DNA of 64,000 nt, taken from positions 1 to 64,000 of the forward strand of contig CAYURP010000010.1 in the NCBI GenBank assembly GCA_964447175.1, written 5' to 3'. Made by a program: the position numbers and the translations under genes. Positions within the stretch are counted from its first letter, which is position 1, and each line of letters opens with the position of its first letter. Source of the stretch: CAYURP01 sp964447175. Lineage in GTDB: Bacteria; Zixibacteria; MSB-5A5; SM23-73-2. The notes below the pieces were generated by a model. The model had not been told where the DNA came from. It made no database searches and saw nothing but the letters and a program-made list of their open reading frames with translations. Shown here piece after piece: positions 8,904-15,691 of this stretch.

Positions 8904-10343
8904 TTGAATTATAAACTTCTCATTCCTGAGGTCTTCCTTTTCCTCTGGGCCATCTTTATCTTTGTATTGGACTTCTTTTTAAGAAAAGAGAATAAACATA
9001 ATTTAGGATATATCTGTGTTTTAGGTATCGGGATAACTCTGGTTTTAACCTTTGTTTCGGAAAAGGGGAGCCTTTTCGGGCAGATGTTTTTGGCTGATGA
9101 TTTCAGCTTCTTTTTCAAATTGATCTTTTTGGTTTCCGCTTTTTTAGCTATTTTATCCTCTGTTGATTTCGTAAAGAGGATTGAAAAATATCGGGGCGAA
9201 TACTTCGGCTTGATACTTCTCTCCACCCTGGGGATGATGTTTCTGGCATCGGCAGGTGAGCTTTTATCACTTTATGTGGCGCTGGAGCTTACCACCATTC
9301 CTCTTTTCGTCTTAGCTGCATATCTGAAGGATAATTACAGATCATCAGAGGCTGGGTTGAAATATATGATTCTGGGTGCTATTTCCTCTGCCATTTTGCT
9401 TTACGGTATCAGTTTGATCTATGGAGTTTCCGGAACAACTGACCTGCAAGTTATCAAAAGCAATTTAATTCATGATTTTATGGATTTCGGCAAGGCGGGA
9501 CCGGCGTTGTTTCTGGGGCTCATTTTCATGATAGCCGGCTTCGGATTCAAATTGGCTCTGGTTCCTTTTCATATGTGGGCGCCGGACGTATACCAGGGTG
9601 CACCCACACCCATTACCGCTTATCTTTCCGTAGCATCCAAAGCGGCTGGTTTGGCAGCTTTTGTCAGGGTTTTCATTCAAACCTTCGTGATCTATCAGTA
9701 CGATTGGGTTATCATCGTCTATGTCCTGGCTGTTTTGGGCATGGTTCTGGGAAACATAATCGCCTTGCTTCAAACGGACATCAAAAGAATGCTGGCTTAC
9801 TCCAGCATAGCTCAGGTGGGCTATATTCTGATCGGGATGATTGCCACGTCTGAACGCGGAATCTCAGCTTTAGCTTTTTACACCTTTGCCTACCTTTTCG
9901 CCAATATGGGAGCTTTCATTGTGGCCATAACCTTCAGCAACTCCACCGGATCGGATGAGATCAAAGACTATGCCGATTTGTCCCGACGTTCGCCTCTTCT
10001 GGCTATTTTAATGACCATATTCCTTTTATCTTTGGTTGGGATTCCTCCGTTAGTCGGATTTGTTGGAAAGTATTTTCTTTTTGCCTCGGCCATTGAGCAA
10101 GGTTATGTGGGGATAGTGGTGATTGCAGTTCTGACCAGCGTCATCTCCTTATACTATTATATGGGTGTGGTAAGGGAGATGTATTTTCACAGAAAAGAAG
10201 TGCAAAACCAGGTAAAAATAGCAGTCCCCTTTGGTTTGAAATTAGCCCTTTTAATTTCGTTTTTAGGAGTGATAATTTTAGGACTTTACCCCAACCCCAT
10301 TATAAAAGCTGCCACCTTAGCCGCCATGGTCTTCCGTTTTTAA
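8904..10343 (+). CDS. nuoN: NADH-quinone oxidoreductase subunit N
   Basis: A membrane subunit of about 479 residues with about 14 segments, the third antiporter-like pump of complex I. Family blocks include VALELTTIPLFVLAAY, PFHMWAPDVYQGAPTPITAYLSV and QTDIKRMLAYSSIAQVGYIL. The frame is open from a GTG at 8898, but that GTG is part of the GGGAGGTG Shine-Dalgarno. The TTG at 8904 is correctly spaced and is preferred. This is the last nuo gene; repeats and a tRNA follow. Confidence 0.95.
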   Translation: MNYKLLIPEVFLFLWAIFIFVLDFFLRKENKHNLGYICVLGIGITLVLTFVSEKGSLFGQMFLADDFSFFFKLIFLVSAFLAILSSVDFVKRIEKYRGEYFGLILLSTLGMMFLASAGELLSLYVALELTTIPLFVLAAYLKDNYRSSEAGLKYMILGAISSAILLYGISLIYGVSGTTDLQVIKSNLIHDFMDFGKAGPALFLGLIFMIAGFGFKLALVPFHMWAPDVYQGAPTPITAYLSVASKAAGLAAFVRVFIQTFVIYQYDWVIIVYVLAVLGMVLGNIIALLQTDIKRMLAYSSIAQVGYILIGMIATSERGISALAFYTFAYLFANMGAFIVAITFSNSTGSDEIKDYADLSRRSPLLAILMTIFLLSLVGIPPLVGFVGKYFLFASAIEQGYVGIVVIAVLTSVISLYYYMGVVREMYFHRKEVQNQVKIAVPFGLKLALLISFLGVIILGLYPNPIIKAATLAAMVFRF

Positions 10344-10432
10344 TCTTTCATAACATCTAAGTTATTTTGATTTTTTTAAATTATCTTTTGGGGTTTCAGT
10401 TAATAAGGGAGCTCCCAAGAAGTGTGAAATAT

Positions 10433-10456
10433 GGTCGGGCAAGGTGCCCGACCTAC
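10433..10456 (-). repeat. GTAG-headed hairpin (GTCGGGC stem), copy 1
   Basis: On the minus strand this reads GTAG followed by GTCGGGCACCTTGCCCGAC, a near-perfect palindrome. A second copy lies in opposite orientation at 31897-31920, and similarity extends to a TTTCAC flank. It belongs to the set of GTAG-headed hairpins scattered through the window. Confidence 0.75.
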
Positions 10457-10508
10457 GAAAGGACTTAATTAATTGTCTTATTGGGAGGTGTCCGTAAAAT
10501 AATGTTTT

Positions 10509-10625
10509 GACAAGTGGCGGAAGCCACTGGTCTACCCTGCGTCATTGCGAGCCCGAAGGGCGTGGCAATCCCCTGAACCGGGTAGCCCTTCTCAATATCC
10601 TGCGGACTGGCTTCTGTTAGAGGGA
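10509..10625 (+). repeat. Dispersed repeat element D, copy 1 (contains GTAG hairpin and CATTGCGAG motif)
   Basis: Shared blocks are the GACAAGTGGC/GCCACTGGTC hairpin followed by CTAC (10509-10535), CATTGCGAGCCCGAAGGGCG with TGGCAATCCC, and CAATATCCTGCGGACTGG. The same blocks appear in inverted orientation at 31961-32096, 21 kb away. CATTGCGAG...GGCAATC resembles REP-type repeats seen widely in bacteria. Confidence 0.7.
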
Positions 10626-10644
10626 ATTTTCTTTTTGAAAAGTC

Positions 10645-10672
10645 TTGACAAAAAGATTTTAAATGATAGTTT
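10645..10672 (+). promoter_or_regulatory. Possible promoter upstream of tRNA-Glu
   Basis: A perfect TTGACA (10645-10650) is followed after 16 bases by a weak TAGTTT -10. It lies about 100 bases upstream of the tRNA and repeats the TTGACAAAAAG context seen upstream of nuoA. The -10 is poor, so this is tentative. Confidence 0.35.
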
Positions 10673-10772
10673 ATGACAGACAAAAGGCAAAAATGCTGTG
10701 ATTGTTCAAATAAGGAGAAGATAAAGAAAGTAGATATAGTAAATTTTTGACCGAATAGACACAGATAAATAT

Positions 10773-10845
10773 GGCGCTATCGTCTAGTGGCCTAGGACAG
10801 GTGGTTCTCAGCCATCAGACCGGGGTTCGACTCCCCGTAGCGCTA
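10773..10845 (+). tRNA. tRNA-Glu (anticodon CTC)
   Basis: The cloverleaf is complete. Acceptor GGCGCTA pairs with TAGCGCT (one G-U). The D arm GTCTAG...AGGAC is typical of tRNA-Glu. The anticodon stem GGTGG/CCATC encloses loop TTCTCAG with anticodon CTC, and the T arm is GGGGTTCGACTCCCC. The discriminator A is followed by TTTTTTT, so CCA is not encoded and a T-run terminator follows directly. It reads GAG codons. Confidence 0.93.
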
Positions 10846-11038
10846 TTTTTTTAATTCCCTCATTTCTTAACTGAACTTACTTTAATCAGTTAAATCAGAG
10901 TAATTTGAAAATTATTTCTACTTCATTAATAATTTACTCATCCGTTTTATTTGTCAATAAAACCGCAAATGGTTTTTCTGTTTCAACATCATATAAATCC
11001 TTCAATAAAAAATTTAGTCATCAGAAGCAAAAAAAAGC

Positions 11039-11066
11039 TTGACAAATTTGAAAACATAATTATATT
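11039..11066 (+). promoter_or_regulatory. Promoter of the peptide/radical SAM locus
   Basis: TTGACA at 11039-11044 and TATATT at 11061-11066 are separated by 16 bases, with a predicted start near 11073. It is the only good promoter seen between the tRNA and the radical SAM gene, so it probably drives the mini-ORF, the Cys-rich peptide gene and the maturase. Confidence 0.6.
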
Positions 11067-11148
11067 GTTATTGAAAGAGGGGGTTATTTTTATTGGAAAT
11101 TTTCACAGTTTTATAAAATCGCTTGGTATCCAGAAAGGGGAGGCAAAA

Positions 11149-11202
11149 ATGATTGATTCTAATCAGACGAGTTATTTTAACTTGATATTTAATCAGGATT
11201 AG
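11149..11202 (+). CDS. 17-residue mini-ORF with a strong ribosome-binding site
   Basis: ATG at 11149 is preceded by AAGGGGAGG at optimal spacing and encodes MIDSNQTSYFNLIFNQD. It lies between the locus promoter and the Cys-rich peptide gene. It could be a leader peptide, a second small product or chance. The same frame is open back to a TTG at 10951, but that longer reading has no RBS and no recognisable content, so the short form is preferred. The function is unknown. Confidence 0.35.
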   Translation: MIDSNQTSYFNLIFNQD

Positions 11203-11320
11203 ATTATGGAAAGGGGGTGTCAAAGGTAAACTGGAAGTTTACATCTCAAGAGCTAATTAATATAAGAAGCTTCAAAGGGAGGTTAATTCTATTGTCTTTT
11301 AGATGAAACAGAAGCATTTC

Positions 11321-11592
11321 CCCGGCTGCCGATTTCTGTAACTATTTTATTAGAAGGGGGGTGATTATATGTTTGATGAGGTTTTTGGTGGGATAAATTT
11401 CGGAGCCCATATCGACAAGAAAAAATGCCCCTGCGGCTGCACCTGTTTATGCTGGAACGGGGAGGAGGAGCGGGTCTCCAATACCAACAGCAGAACCTCT
11501 ATTGTTTATGGTGCTGAGGTTGCTGTGGAGCCAGCACTTAGTTAGTTAAATTTCTTTTTAAAATTTCTGCTACAGATAAATCGGCAGCCGGG
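11321..11592. repeat. Inverted repeat bracketing the Cys-rich peptide gene
   Basis: The left arm at 11321-11340 (CCCGGCTGCCGATTT then CTGTA) is mirrored by the right arm at 11571-11592 (TACAG, ATA, AATCGGCAGCCGGG). There are 15 contiguous matching bases, then five more after a two-base gap. The 230-bp interior holds only the peptide gene. The right arm ends nine bases before the maturase ribosome-binding site. It could fold into a long-range RNA stem that controls maturase translation, or act as recombination arms. Confidence 0.75.
11369..11545 (+). CDS. Candidate RiPP precursor: 58-residue peptide with alternating cysteines
   Basis: The ATG at 11369 follows GGGGGGTGAT and encodes 58 residues. 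The N-terminal 19 residues (acidic and hydrophobic, ending KKK) look like a leader. Then come five cysteines at every second position, C20, C22, C24, C26 and C28 (KCPCGCTCLCW), followed by a polar tail ending EPALS. The radical SAM/SPASM gene starts 67 bases downstream. Radical SAM/SPASM enzymes commonly modify Cys-rich peptides to make thioether-bridged products (for example the SCIFF and Clo7bot systems). This peptide does not match those spacings as I know them. Precursor status is inferred from size, cysteine pattern and neighbour; expression and modification are not shown. It could also be a small metal-binding protein. Confidence 0.75.
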   Translation: MFDEVFGGINFGAHIDKKKCPCGCTCLCWNGEEERVSNTNSRTSIVYGAEVAVEPALS

Positions 11593-11612
11593 TTAATCAA
11601 AAAGGAGGGTAT

Positions 11613-13088
11613 ATGAACAGGGGAAAACCTTTTTACCTAAAATTCTCGACCAAAAGATATAAATACGTCTACGATACAATCACCAATAAGATATTCCGGG
11701 TGGATAATCTGGTCTACAAAATACTGGATGATTTTTTTGTTTTGTCCAGGGAGGAACTTATGCGGAAATACTCACCGACTCACTCCATATCCCAGATAGA
11801 ATCCGCAAGGGAAAAGATATCAGAAAAAGTGAAAAAAGAGGGTTGTTTCTTTCCCAAAAAGACCATAGAAATGAAGCTCCCCATGGAGGAGGAGAAACTA
11901 TTTTCTTTTTATGAGGGGGATTTGGAGGACTTGATTTTAAACGTTACCGAGCAGTGCAACATGAGATGTAAATACTGTTCCTTTTCCGGAGCTTATTTTT
12001 ACGAGAGGAATCATCAGGATAACTCTATGAGTTTCGAGATGGCAAAAAAGGTAGTGGATTTTTTCCGGACCCACAGCCGAAAAAGGGAAAAGGTGTATTA
12101 CACCTTCTATGGTGGTGAACCATTCTTGAGCTTCCCATTGATAAAGAAGGTTGTTGATTATGTTAAATCAACTGAGAGAGACAGGCAAGTCTACTTTGGA
12201 ACTACCACTAACGGAACGCTGTTAAAAGATGATTTAATAGATTTCCTGATAGAGAACAAATTTTTGCTGACTGTTAGTCTTAACGGGCCGGAGCAGGTTC
12301 ACGATCACTATCGGATCTTTGCTAATGGTAATCCTACCTTCAACACCATTATCAATAATTTGAAAAGAATTAGAGACACAGACGAGCATTATTACAACCG
12401 GAACATGGCATTTAACGCGACAATTTGTCCGCCCTACGATTTGGCTGGGCTTATGAACTTCTTTGAAACATATGATTTGACTAAAAGCCATCCAATACGC
12501 ACCAACTTTGTGGAGCCAAATGATACCAGCTTTTTTAGCCAATTTGATCAAAAAGATCTGGACCTGGCAGATGGGTGGAAGGAGTTGAATGCCCTCTATA
12601 TAGAGAAGATAGCAAAAGGCGAAAGAGTGAATGGTTTTATCAGCTCGTTTTTCGAAAAAGGAATGATGAGACTTTACCAAAGGCCTATGCTGAACCTGAA
12701 TGGAGAGATTCATTTAACGGGAATGTGTACTCCGGGTGTGAGAAGACTCTTTGTCAGCCCGGAGGGGAAATTTCATATCTGCGAGAAAATAGGGTACCAT
12801 TTACCCATAGGGGACGTGGAATCAGGATTTGATTTTGAGCGGATTCGCTCTCTTCTGAACAGGTTTATCTCCATAAGTCAAAGGGATTGCACCCAGTGCT
12901 GGGCTATGAGGTTATGCTCAGCCTGCTTTTCTCATGCCAAGAAAAACAACCAGCTGGATGAGAAAAGAAAAAAAGATTACTGCCCGGTGGAGAAAAATCA
13001 CTTGAAATCCCTTTTGATTACCTATTGTTCCATACTGGAACAAAATCCAAAGGCTTTTTCTTTTCTGGATAATGCGGTGTTCGAGTAG
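11613..13088 (+). CDS. Radical SAM/SPASM peptide maturase
   Basis: A 491-residue enzyme. Residues 1-85 resemble a PqqD-like/RRE peptide-recognition region. The radical SAM cluster motif is C115-x3-C119-x2-C122 (CNMRCKYC), followed by the SAM-binding YGGEP near 166-170. The C-terminal SPASM domain has cysteines C372, C390 (in GKFHIC), C426, C429, C435, C438 and C457, enough for two auxiliary [4Fe-4S] clusters. AAAGGAGGG precedes the ATG at 11613. The peptide gene directly upstream is the likely substrate. No transporter or protease gene accompanies the pair, so export and leader removal would rely on genes elsewhere. Enzyme class is certain; the reaction (thioether, C-C bond or other) cannot be read from sequence. 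Confidence 0.92.
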   Translation: MNRGKPFYLKFSTKRYKYVYDTITNKIFRVDNLVYKILDDFFVLSREELMRKYSPTHSISQIESAREKISEKVKKEGCFFPKKTIEMKLPMEEEKLFSFYEGDLEDLILNVTEQCNMRCKYCSFSGAYFYERNHQDNSMSFEMAKKVVDFFRTHSRKREKVYYTFYGGEPFLSFPLIKKVVDYVKSTERDRQVYFGTTTNGTLLKDDLIDFLIENKFLLTVSLNGPEQVHDHYRIFANGNPTFNTIINNLKRIRDTDEHYYNRNMAFNATICPPYDLAGLMNFFETYDLTKSHPIRTNFVEPNDTSFFSQFDQKDLDLADGWKELNALYIEKIAKGERVNGFISSFFEKGMMRLYQRPMLNLNGEIHLTGMCTPGVRRLFVSPEGKFHICEKIGYHLPIGDVESGFDFERIRSLLNRFISISQRDCTQCWAMRLCSACFSHAKKNNQLDEKRKKDYCPVEKNHLKSLLITYCSILEQNPKAFSFLDNAVFE

Positions 13089-13156
13089 TCATAATTAGCG
13101 TAGTTTTCTTCTTATGTAAATTATATTATTATTGAAGGGATTATTGACACTATGTT

Positions 13157-13200
13157 GTGTCGGGTCTTGCTCATGGTTTGCCATGAGTGTGACCTGACAC
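13157..13200 (+). repeat. RAYT-flanking hairpin (type A), left copy
   Basis: GTGTCGGGTC pairs with GACCTGACAC (one G-T), with an inner TCATGG/CCATGA stem and a TTTG loop. The asymmetric interior (TCTTGC on one arm, GTGTGACC on the other) gives it a direction. It lies 15 bases upstream of the transposase gene and faces the oppositely oriented copy at 13717-13756. Confidence 0.85.
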
Positions 13201-13214
13201 ACATACAATGAGAT

Positions 13215-13697
13215 ATGGGCTTACGTTTTCCGCAACAGAAGTGTGGAACCTGCTTCTTTGTTACTACGACTTTTAAAAAGTGGGCTGATTTGGGGAACAT
13301 CCCGGGGCTCTACTTTGCTCTTGCCGAGTCTTTAGTTTTTTGTGCCAAAAAGTACAGTGCCTTGATTGCTGGTTATGTGCTGATGCCAACCCACATCCAT
13401 CTGCTGATTTTCATCGAAGGATCGAAACTGTCAGGGTTTATGCGTGATTTCAAGAAATTCATTGCCCAGAAGGTGATTAAAGATCTTAAAGGAAATATTT
13501 CAGGTGTGTGGATGCCAAGATATGACAAGGTGGTGATTTATAGTGACATCGTTCTTCGTGAAAAATTGAATTACATTCACCATAATCCTGTCAAGAGTGG
13601 GTTGGTGCAAAATGCAGAGGATTGGCAGTGGTCAAGTGCTCGGGATTATACTACGGACACTAAGGGAGTGATACCAGTTTGGAAGGATTGGGCGTAA
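13215..13697 (+). CDS. REP-associated tyrosine transposase (RAYT, IS200-like Y1 family)
   Basis: A 160-residue single-domain Y1 transposase. The HUH metal-binding motif is H60-I-H62 in PTHIHLL. The catalytic tyrosine is Y120 in NYIHHNPVKSGLV, the C-terminal signature of RAYTs, followed by WQWSSARDY. RAYTs nick and rejoin single-stranded DNA at REP hairpins, are usually single-copy and are domesticated or semi-mobile. Here the gene lies between two inverted copies of a hairpin (13157-13200 and 13717-13756) found at least six more times in the window, which supports a substrate relation. The ORF is intact with all key residues. No partner TnpB is present. Confidence 0.92.
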   Translation: MGLRFPQQKCGTCFFVTTTFKKWADLGNIPGLYFALAESLVFCAKKYSALIAGYVLMPTHIHLLIFIEGSKLSGFMRDFKKFIAQKVIKDLKGNISGVWMPRYDKVVIYSDIVLREKLNYIHHNPVKSGLVQNAEDWQWSSARDYTTDTKGVIPVWKDWA

Positions 13698-13716
13698 TCC
13701 TAGAGGCTTACAAAGG

Positions 13717-13756
13717 CTGTCAGGTCACACCCGCTAAAGCGGCCAAGACCTGACAG
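13717..13756 (-). repeat. RAYT-flanking hairpin (type A), right copy
   Basis: CTGTCAGGTC and GACCTGACAG form a 10-bp outer stem, with an inner CCGC/GCGG stem and TAAA loop. The interior asymmetry (CACACC on the left, CCAAGACC on the right) shows it is inverted relative to 13157-13200. It is followed by GAACAAAGAA, a flank shared by other type-A copies. Confidence 0.85.
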
Positions 13757-13812
13757 AACAAAGAATCCAAGTAGAATAAATACATTTGCCATAAGTTGAA
13801 GTAATTTATTTG

Positions 13813-13840
13813 TTGACTTGTGTTTGCTATTTCGTATAAT
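13813..13840 (+). promoter_or_regulatory. Promoter of tmRNA
   Basis: TTGACT at 13813-13818 and a perfect TATAAT at 13835-13840 are separated by 16 bases. The predicted start near 13847 is about 38 bases before the mature tmRNA 5' end, consistent with a short processed leader. Confidence 0.8.
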
Positions 13841-13884
13841 TTAAGAGGATTAACTTAAGGAGAGTTAATCCATAGTTGATACCT

Positions 13885-14247
13885 GGGGGCGAATTGGATT
13901 CGACGGGGATGATGGGAAAAGATCAGCATGCCGAGGTACCCAGTTCCCTCGTTAAACCATTGGGAAAACAAAATAAGTGCAAACGATTATTCGTATGCGC
14001 TGGCAGCCTAATTAAATTAGGCAGCTCGTCTTACCTGGGTTTTCCTGTTGATCCAGGATAAGGCGTCGGCTTAAACAGGATAGCTTGACCTTTATCCTGA
14101 GGAGGTCGGGCGAAACTTAATCGGGATAGCCCAAGGTAAAACCTGCTTGCCGGTGTTCCCTTGAGCGAATAAATAAAAGACAGGCTAAGCATGTAGACGG
14201 TCTTTGGTTGTTATCTTCGGACGCGGGTTCAATTCCCGCCGCCTCCA
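13885..14247 (+). ncRNA. ssrA: Transfer-messenger RNA (tmRNA)
   Basis: The 5' end GGGGGCGAATTGGATTCGAC and the 3' end GGGTTCAATTCCCGCCGCCTCCA form the tRNA-like domain; the GGGGGCG/CGCCTCC acceptor has one G-U pair. The tag reading frame at 13979-14011 runs GCA AAC GAT TAT TCG TAT GCG CTG GCA GCC TAA and encodes ANDYSYALAA. The terminal ALAA is the usual degron for ClpXP-type proteases. The rest forms the pseudoknot region. The discriminator A is not followed by an encoded CCA. tmRNA rescues ribosomes stalled on broken mRNAs. The region after the 3' end is accessory in character. Confidence 0.97.
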
Positions 14248-14248
14248 C

Positions 14249-14292
14249 TTTTTTTAGTTTTTGGCTGTTAGTTGTTGGTTTTTAGAAAAAAC
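14249..14292 (+). repeat. AGTTTTTGG...TTAGTTGTTGG repeat, copy 1 (after tmRNA)
   Basis: TTTTTTAGTTTTTGGCTGTT followed by AGTTGTTGGTTTTTAGAAAA begins two bases after the tmRNA 3' end. Near-identical copies lie at 19385-19424 and 22303-22348, and the third also shares CCCAC before and AGCAAGTTCT after. The T-run may double as the tmRNA terminator. Confidence 0.7.
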
Positions 14293-14321
14293 TACCAGGG
14301 AGCAAGTTCTCTTCTTTATTA

Positions 14322-14359
14322 TGTCAGATCAAACCCGCAAGGGTGGGCAAGACCTGACA
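14322..14359 (-). repeat. Type-A hairpin
   Basis: TGTCAGATC and GACCTGACA arms (one mismatch) enclose AAACCCGCAAGGGTGGGCAA. It has the same orientation as 13717-13756 and is followed by AAACAAGAAA. Confidence 0.75.
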
Positions 14360-14390
14360 AAACAAGAAACAGAAGTTAGATGAAGAATCA

Positions 14391-15020
14391 ATGGATAATT
14401 TAATTCAAATATTAAATGTATTAAAATGGCCATTGGTTGTAATTATAGTCAGCATTGTAGCTATCATAAGATTTACCCCTAATATAGGTAAACTTATCGA
14501 TAGGATTAAAAAAATAAGTAAAGAAGGGATAGAAACAGAGAAGCTCAATCAACAATCCCACCCGCAGAAGAAAATACCCGCAAAGGAATTACTTAAACTT
14601 TTTAACAATAAATTGATTCAAGAAGCTGAAGAATGGCTGAAATCCGAATTCGAGAAAATTGAGCACACTGCAGAAGAAAAGGAAGAACTGTTAATAAAAT
14701 GGTATGCTTCTGAAGTTATAGCGCATCGTTTTGATCAAATTTATAATTATATTTTTGGTTCTCAAATTTCAGCCTTGCATCATCTTAACACACATGTGGG
14801 AAAGATGGTTAACGTTAACGAAGTTAAAGTATATTATGAGAAAGCGAAAATTGAGTACCCTTTAATTTATAGTAAATATCTTTTCGAGAATTGGCTGGGA
14901 TATTTAGAAAATATGCTATTAATCTTACGGGAAGACAATAACATAGGAATTACAATTAGAGGCCAGGAATTCCTGAAATATCTTATTAGTATGGGATTAA
15001 CAAGTAATAAATTCGGTTAA
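14391..15020 (+). CDS. Unknown membrane-anchored protein
   Basis: I do not recognise this 209-residue protein. Residues 1-12 are short and amphipathic, about 13-28 form one hydrophobic segment (WPLVVIIVSIVAIIRF), and the rest is a charged, helix-rich cytoplasmic domain with coiled-coil character near 65-105. The C-terminal stretch LREDNNIGITIRGQEFLKYL resembles the last helix of winged-helix-like domains in accessory-island proteins; this is only a resemblance. The gene is visibly more A+T-rich than its neighbours and stands alone between hairpin repeats just downstream of tmRNA, a common integration site, so acquisition by transfer is plausible. Confidence 0.7.
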   Translation: MDNLIQILNVLKWPLVVIIVSIVAIIRFTPNIGKLIDRIKKISKEGIETEKLNQQSHPQKKIPAKELLKLFNNKLIQEAEEWLKSEFEKIEHTAEEKEELLIKWYASEVIAHRFDQIYNYIFGSQISALHHLNTHVGKMVNVNEVKVYYEKAKIEYPLIYSKYLFENWLGYLENMLLILREDNNIGITIRGQEFLKYLISMGLTSNKFG

Positions 15021-15084
15021 AATCTTCTAGCAAAGCAATCCAGATGACCCTACTATGCGCCTTTAGCACTTCGTAGTGCAGTTC

Positions 15085-15148
15085 GTAGGTCAGGTGCCCT
15101 GCGCACCTGACACCAAAAGAAGTCAGGAGCATGGGGCTCCTGGCATAG
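15085..15148. repeat. Convergent GTAG hairpin pair (REPIN-like), copy 1
   Basis: A plus-strand GTAG-GTCAGGTG...CACCTGAC hairpin (15085-15111) is followed, after about ten A-rich bases, by a second hairpin GTCAGGAGC...GCTCCTGG (15122-15148) that would read outward on the minus strand; here its GTAG has decayed. It lies just before the GNAT gene. Copies: 15687-15750, 17670-17732 and, inverted, 43270-43332. Confidence 0.8.
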
Positions 15149-15157
15149 AAGCTTCGG

Positions 15158-15691
15158 ATGGTGAGAATGTTAATTCGCGATAAATCCTTTGACGTACGAA
15201 CCATTACTCAAGATGATTTGGGCGCAGTCCTCGACGTGTACCGGCAGTGTGAAGACTTCTTGGCATTGGGGCCTGAGCCGACAGCATCTATGGCGATGGT
15301 ACTTAAGGATATTGAGATTTCGCAGCGTGAAGGTGGCGTTTTCTGTGGCGTTTACGCTGCGGATGGAGGAATGATCGGCGTTGTCGATTTTGTACCGAGT
15401 AACTTTGAGGGAGATCCTCATATTGCCTTCCTTTCTCTTCTAATGATCGCTCCGTCTTTTCGCAACCGGGGGATAGGGACGACGATCGTTGAACTGATTG
15501 AAAATGAGATCAGGAAGGATGCAGAGGTAACAGCAATTCTTTCGGCGGTTCAAGTGAACAATCCTCAGGCATTGCAATTCTTGCAGAAGAATGGCTACCA
15601 GATTGTCGGAGGACCTGAACTGCAACTTGATCGAACCACAACGTTTCGTCTGCAAAAGGACTGTAACTATACGACTCAGAGTAGTTCATAG
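15158..15691 (+). CDS. GNAT-family N-acetyltransferase
   Basis: A 177-residue acetyltransferase. The acetyl-CoA pyrophosphate-binding motif RNRGIGT lies near residues 107-113 after LSLLMIAPSF, and the late motif NNPQALQFLQKNGYQ is typical of the family. It would transfer acetyl from acetyl-CoA to an amine; the substrate cannot be inferred. Two ATGs (15158, 15167) are possible. Hairpin pairs of the same repeat family flank it in direct orientation (15085-15148 and 15687-15750). The last codons (Ser-Ser) and the TAG stop lie within the start of the second repeat, so the repeat has supplied the C-terminus. It is more G+C-rich than its neighbours, suggesting transfer. Confidence 0.85.
   Translation: MVRMLIRDKSFDVRTITQDDLGAVLDVYRQCEDFLALGPEPTASMAMVLKDIEISQREGGVFCGVYAADGGMIGVVDFVPSNFEGDPHIAFLSLLMIAPSFRNRGIGTTIVELIENEIRKDAEVTAILSAVQVNNPQALQFLQKNGYQIVGGPELQLDRTTTFRLQKDCNYTTQSSS

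Noticed and set aside
10951..11202. An 83-codon frame from a TTG upstream of the peptide locus
   Set aside because: It has no ribosome-binding site at its start, crosses the likely promoter at 11039-11066, and has no recognisable domain. Only its last 17 codons have a good RBS.
13876..14061. A 61-codon frame overlapping tmRNA
   Set aside because: It lies wholly on the tmRNA gene, which explains the sequence; only the 10-codon tag frame at 13979 is translated.
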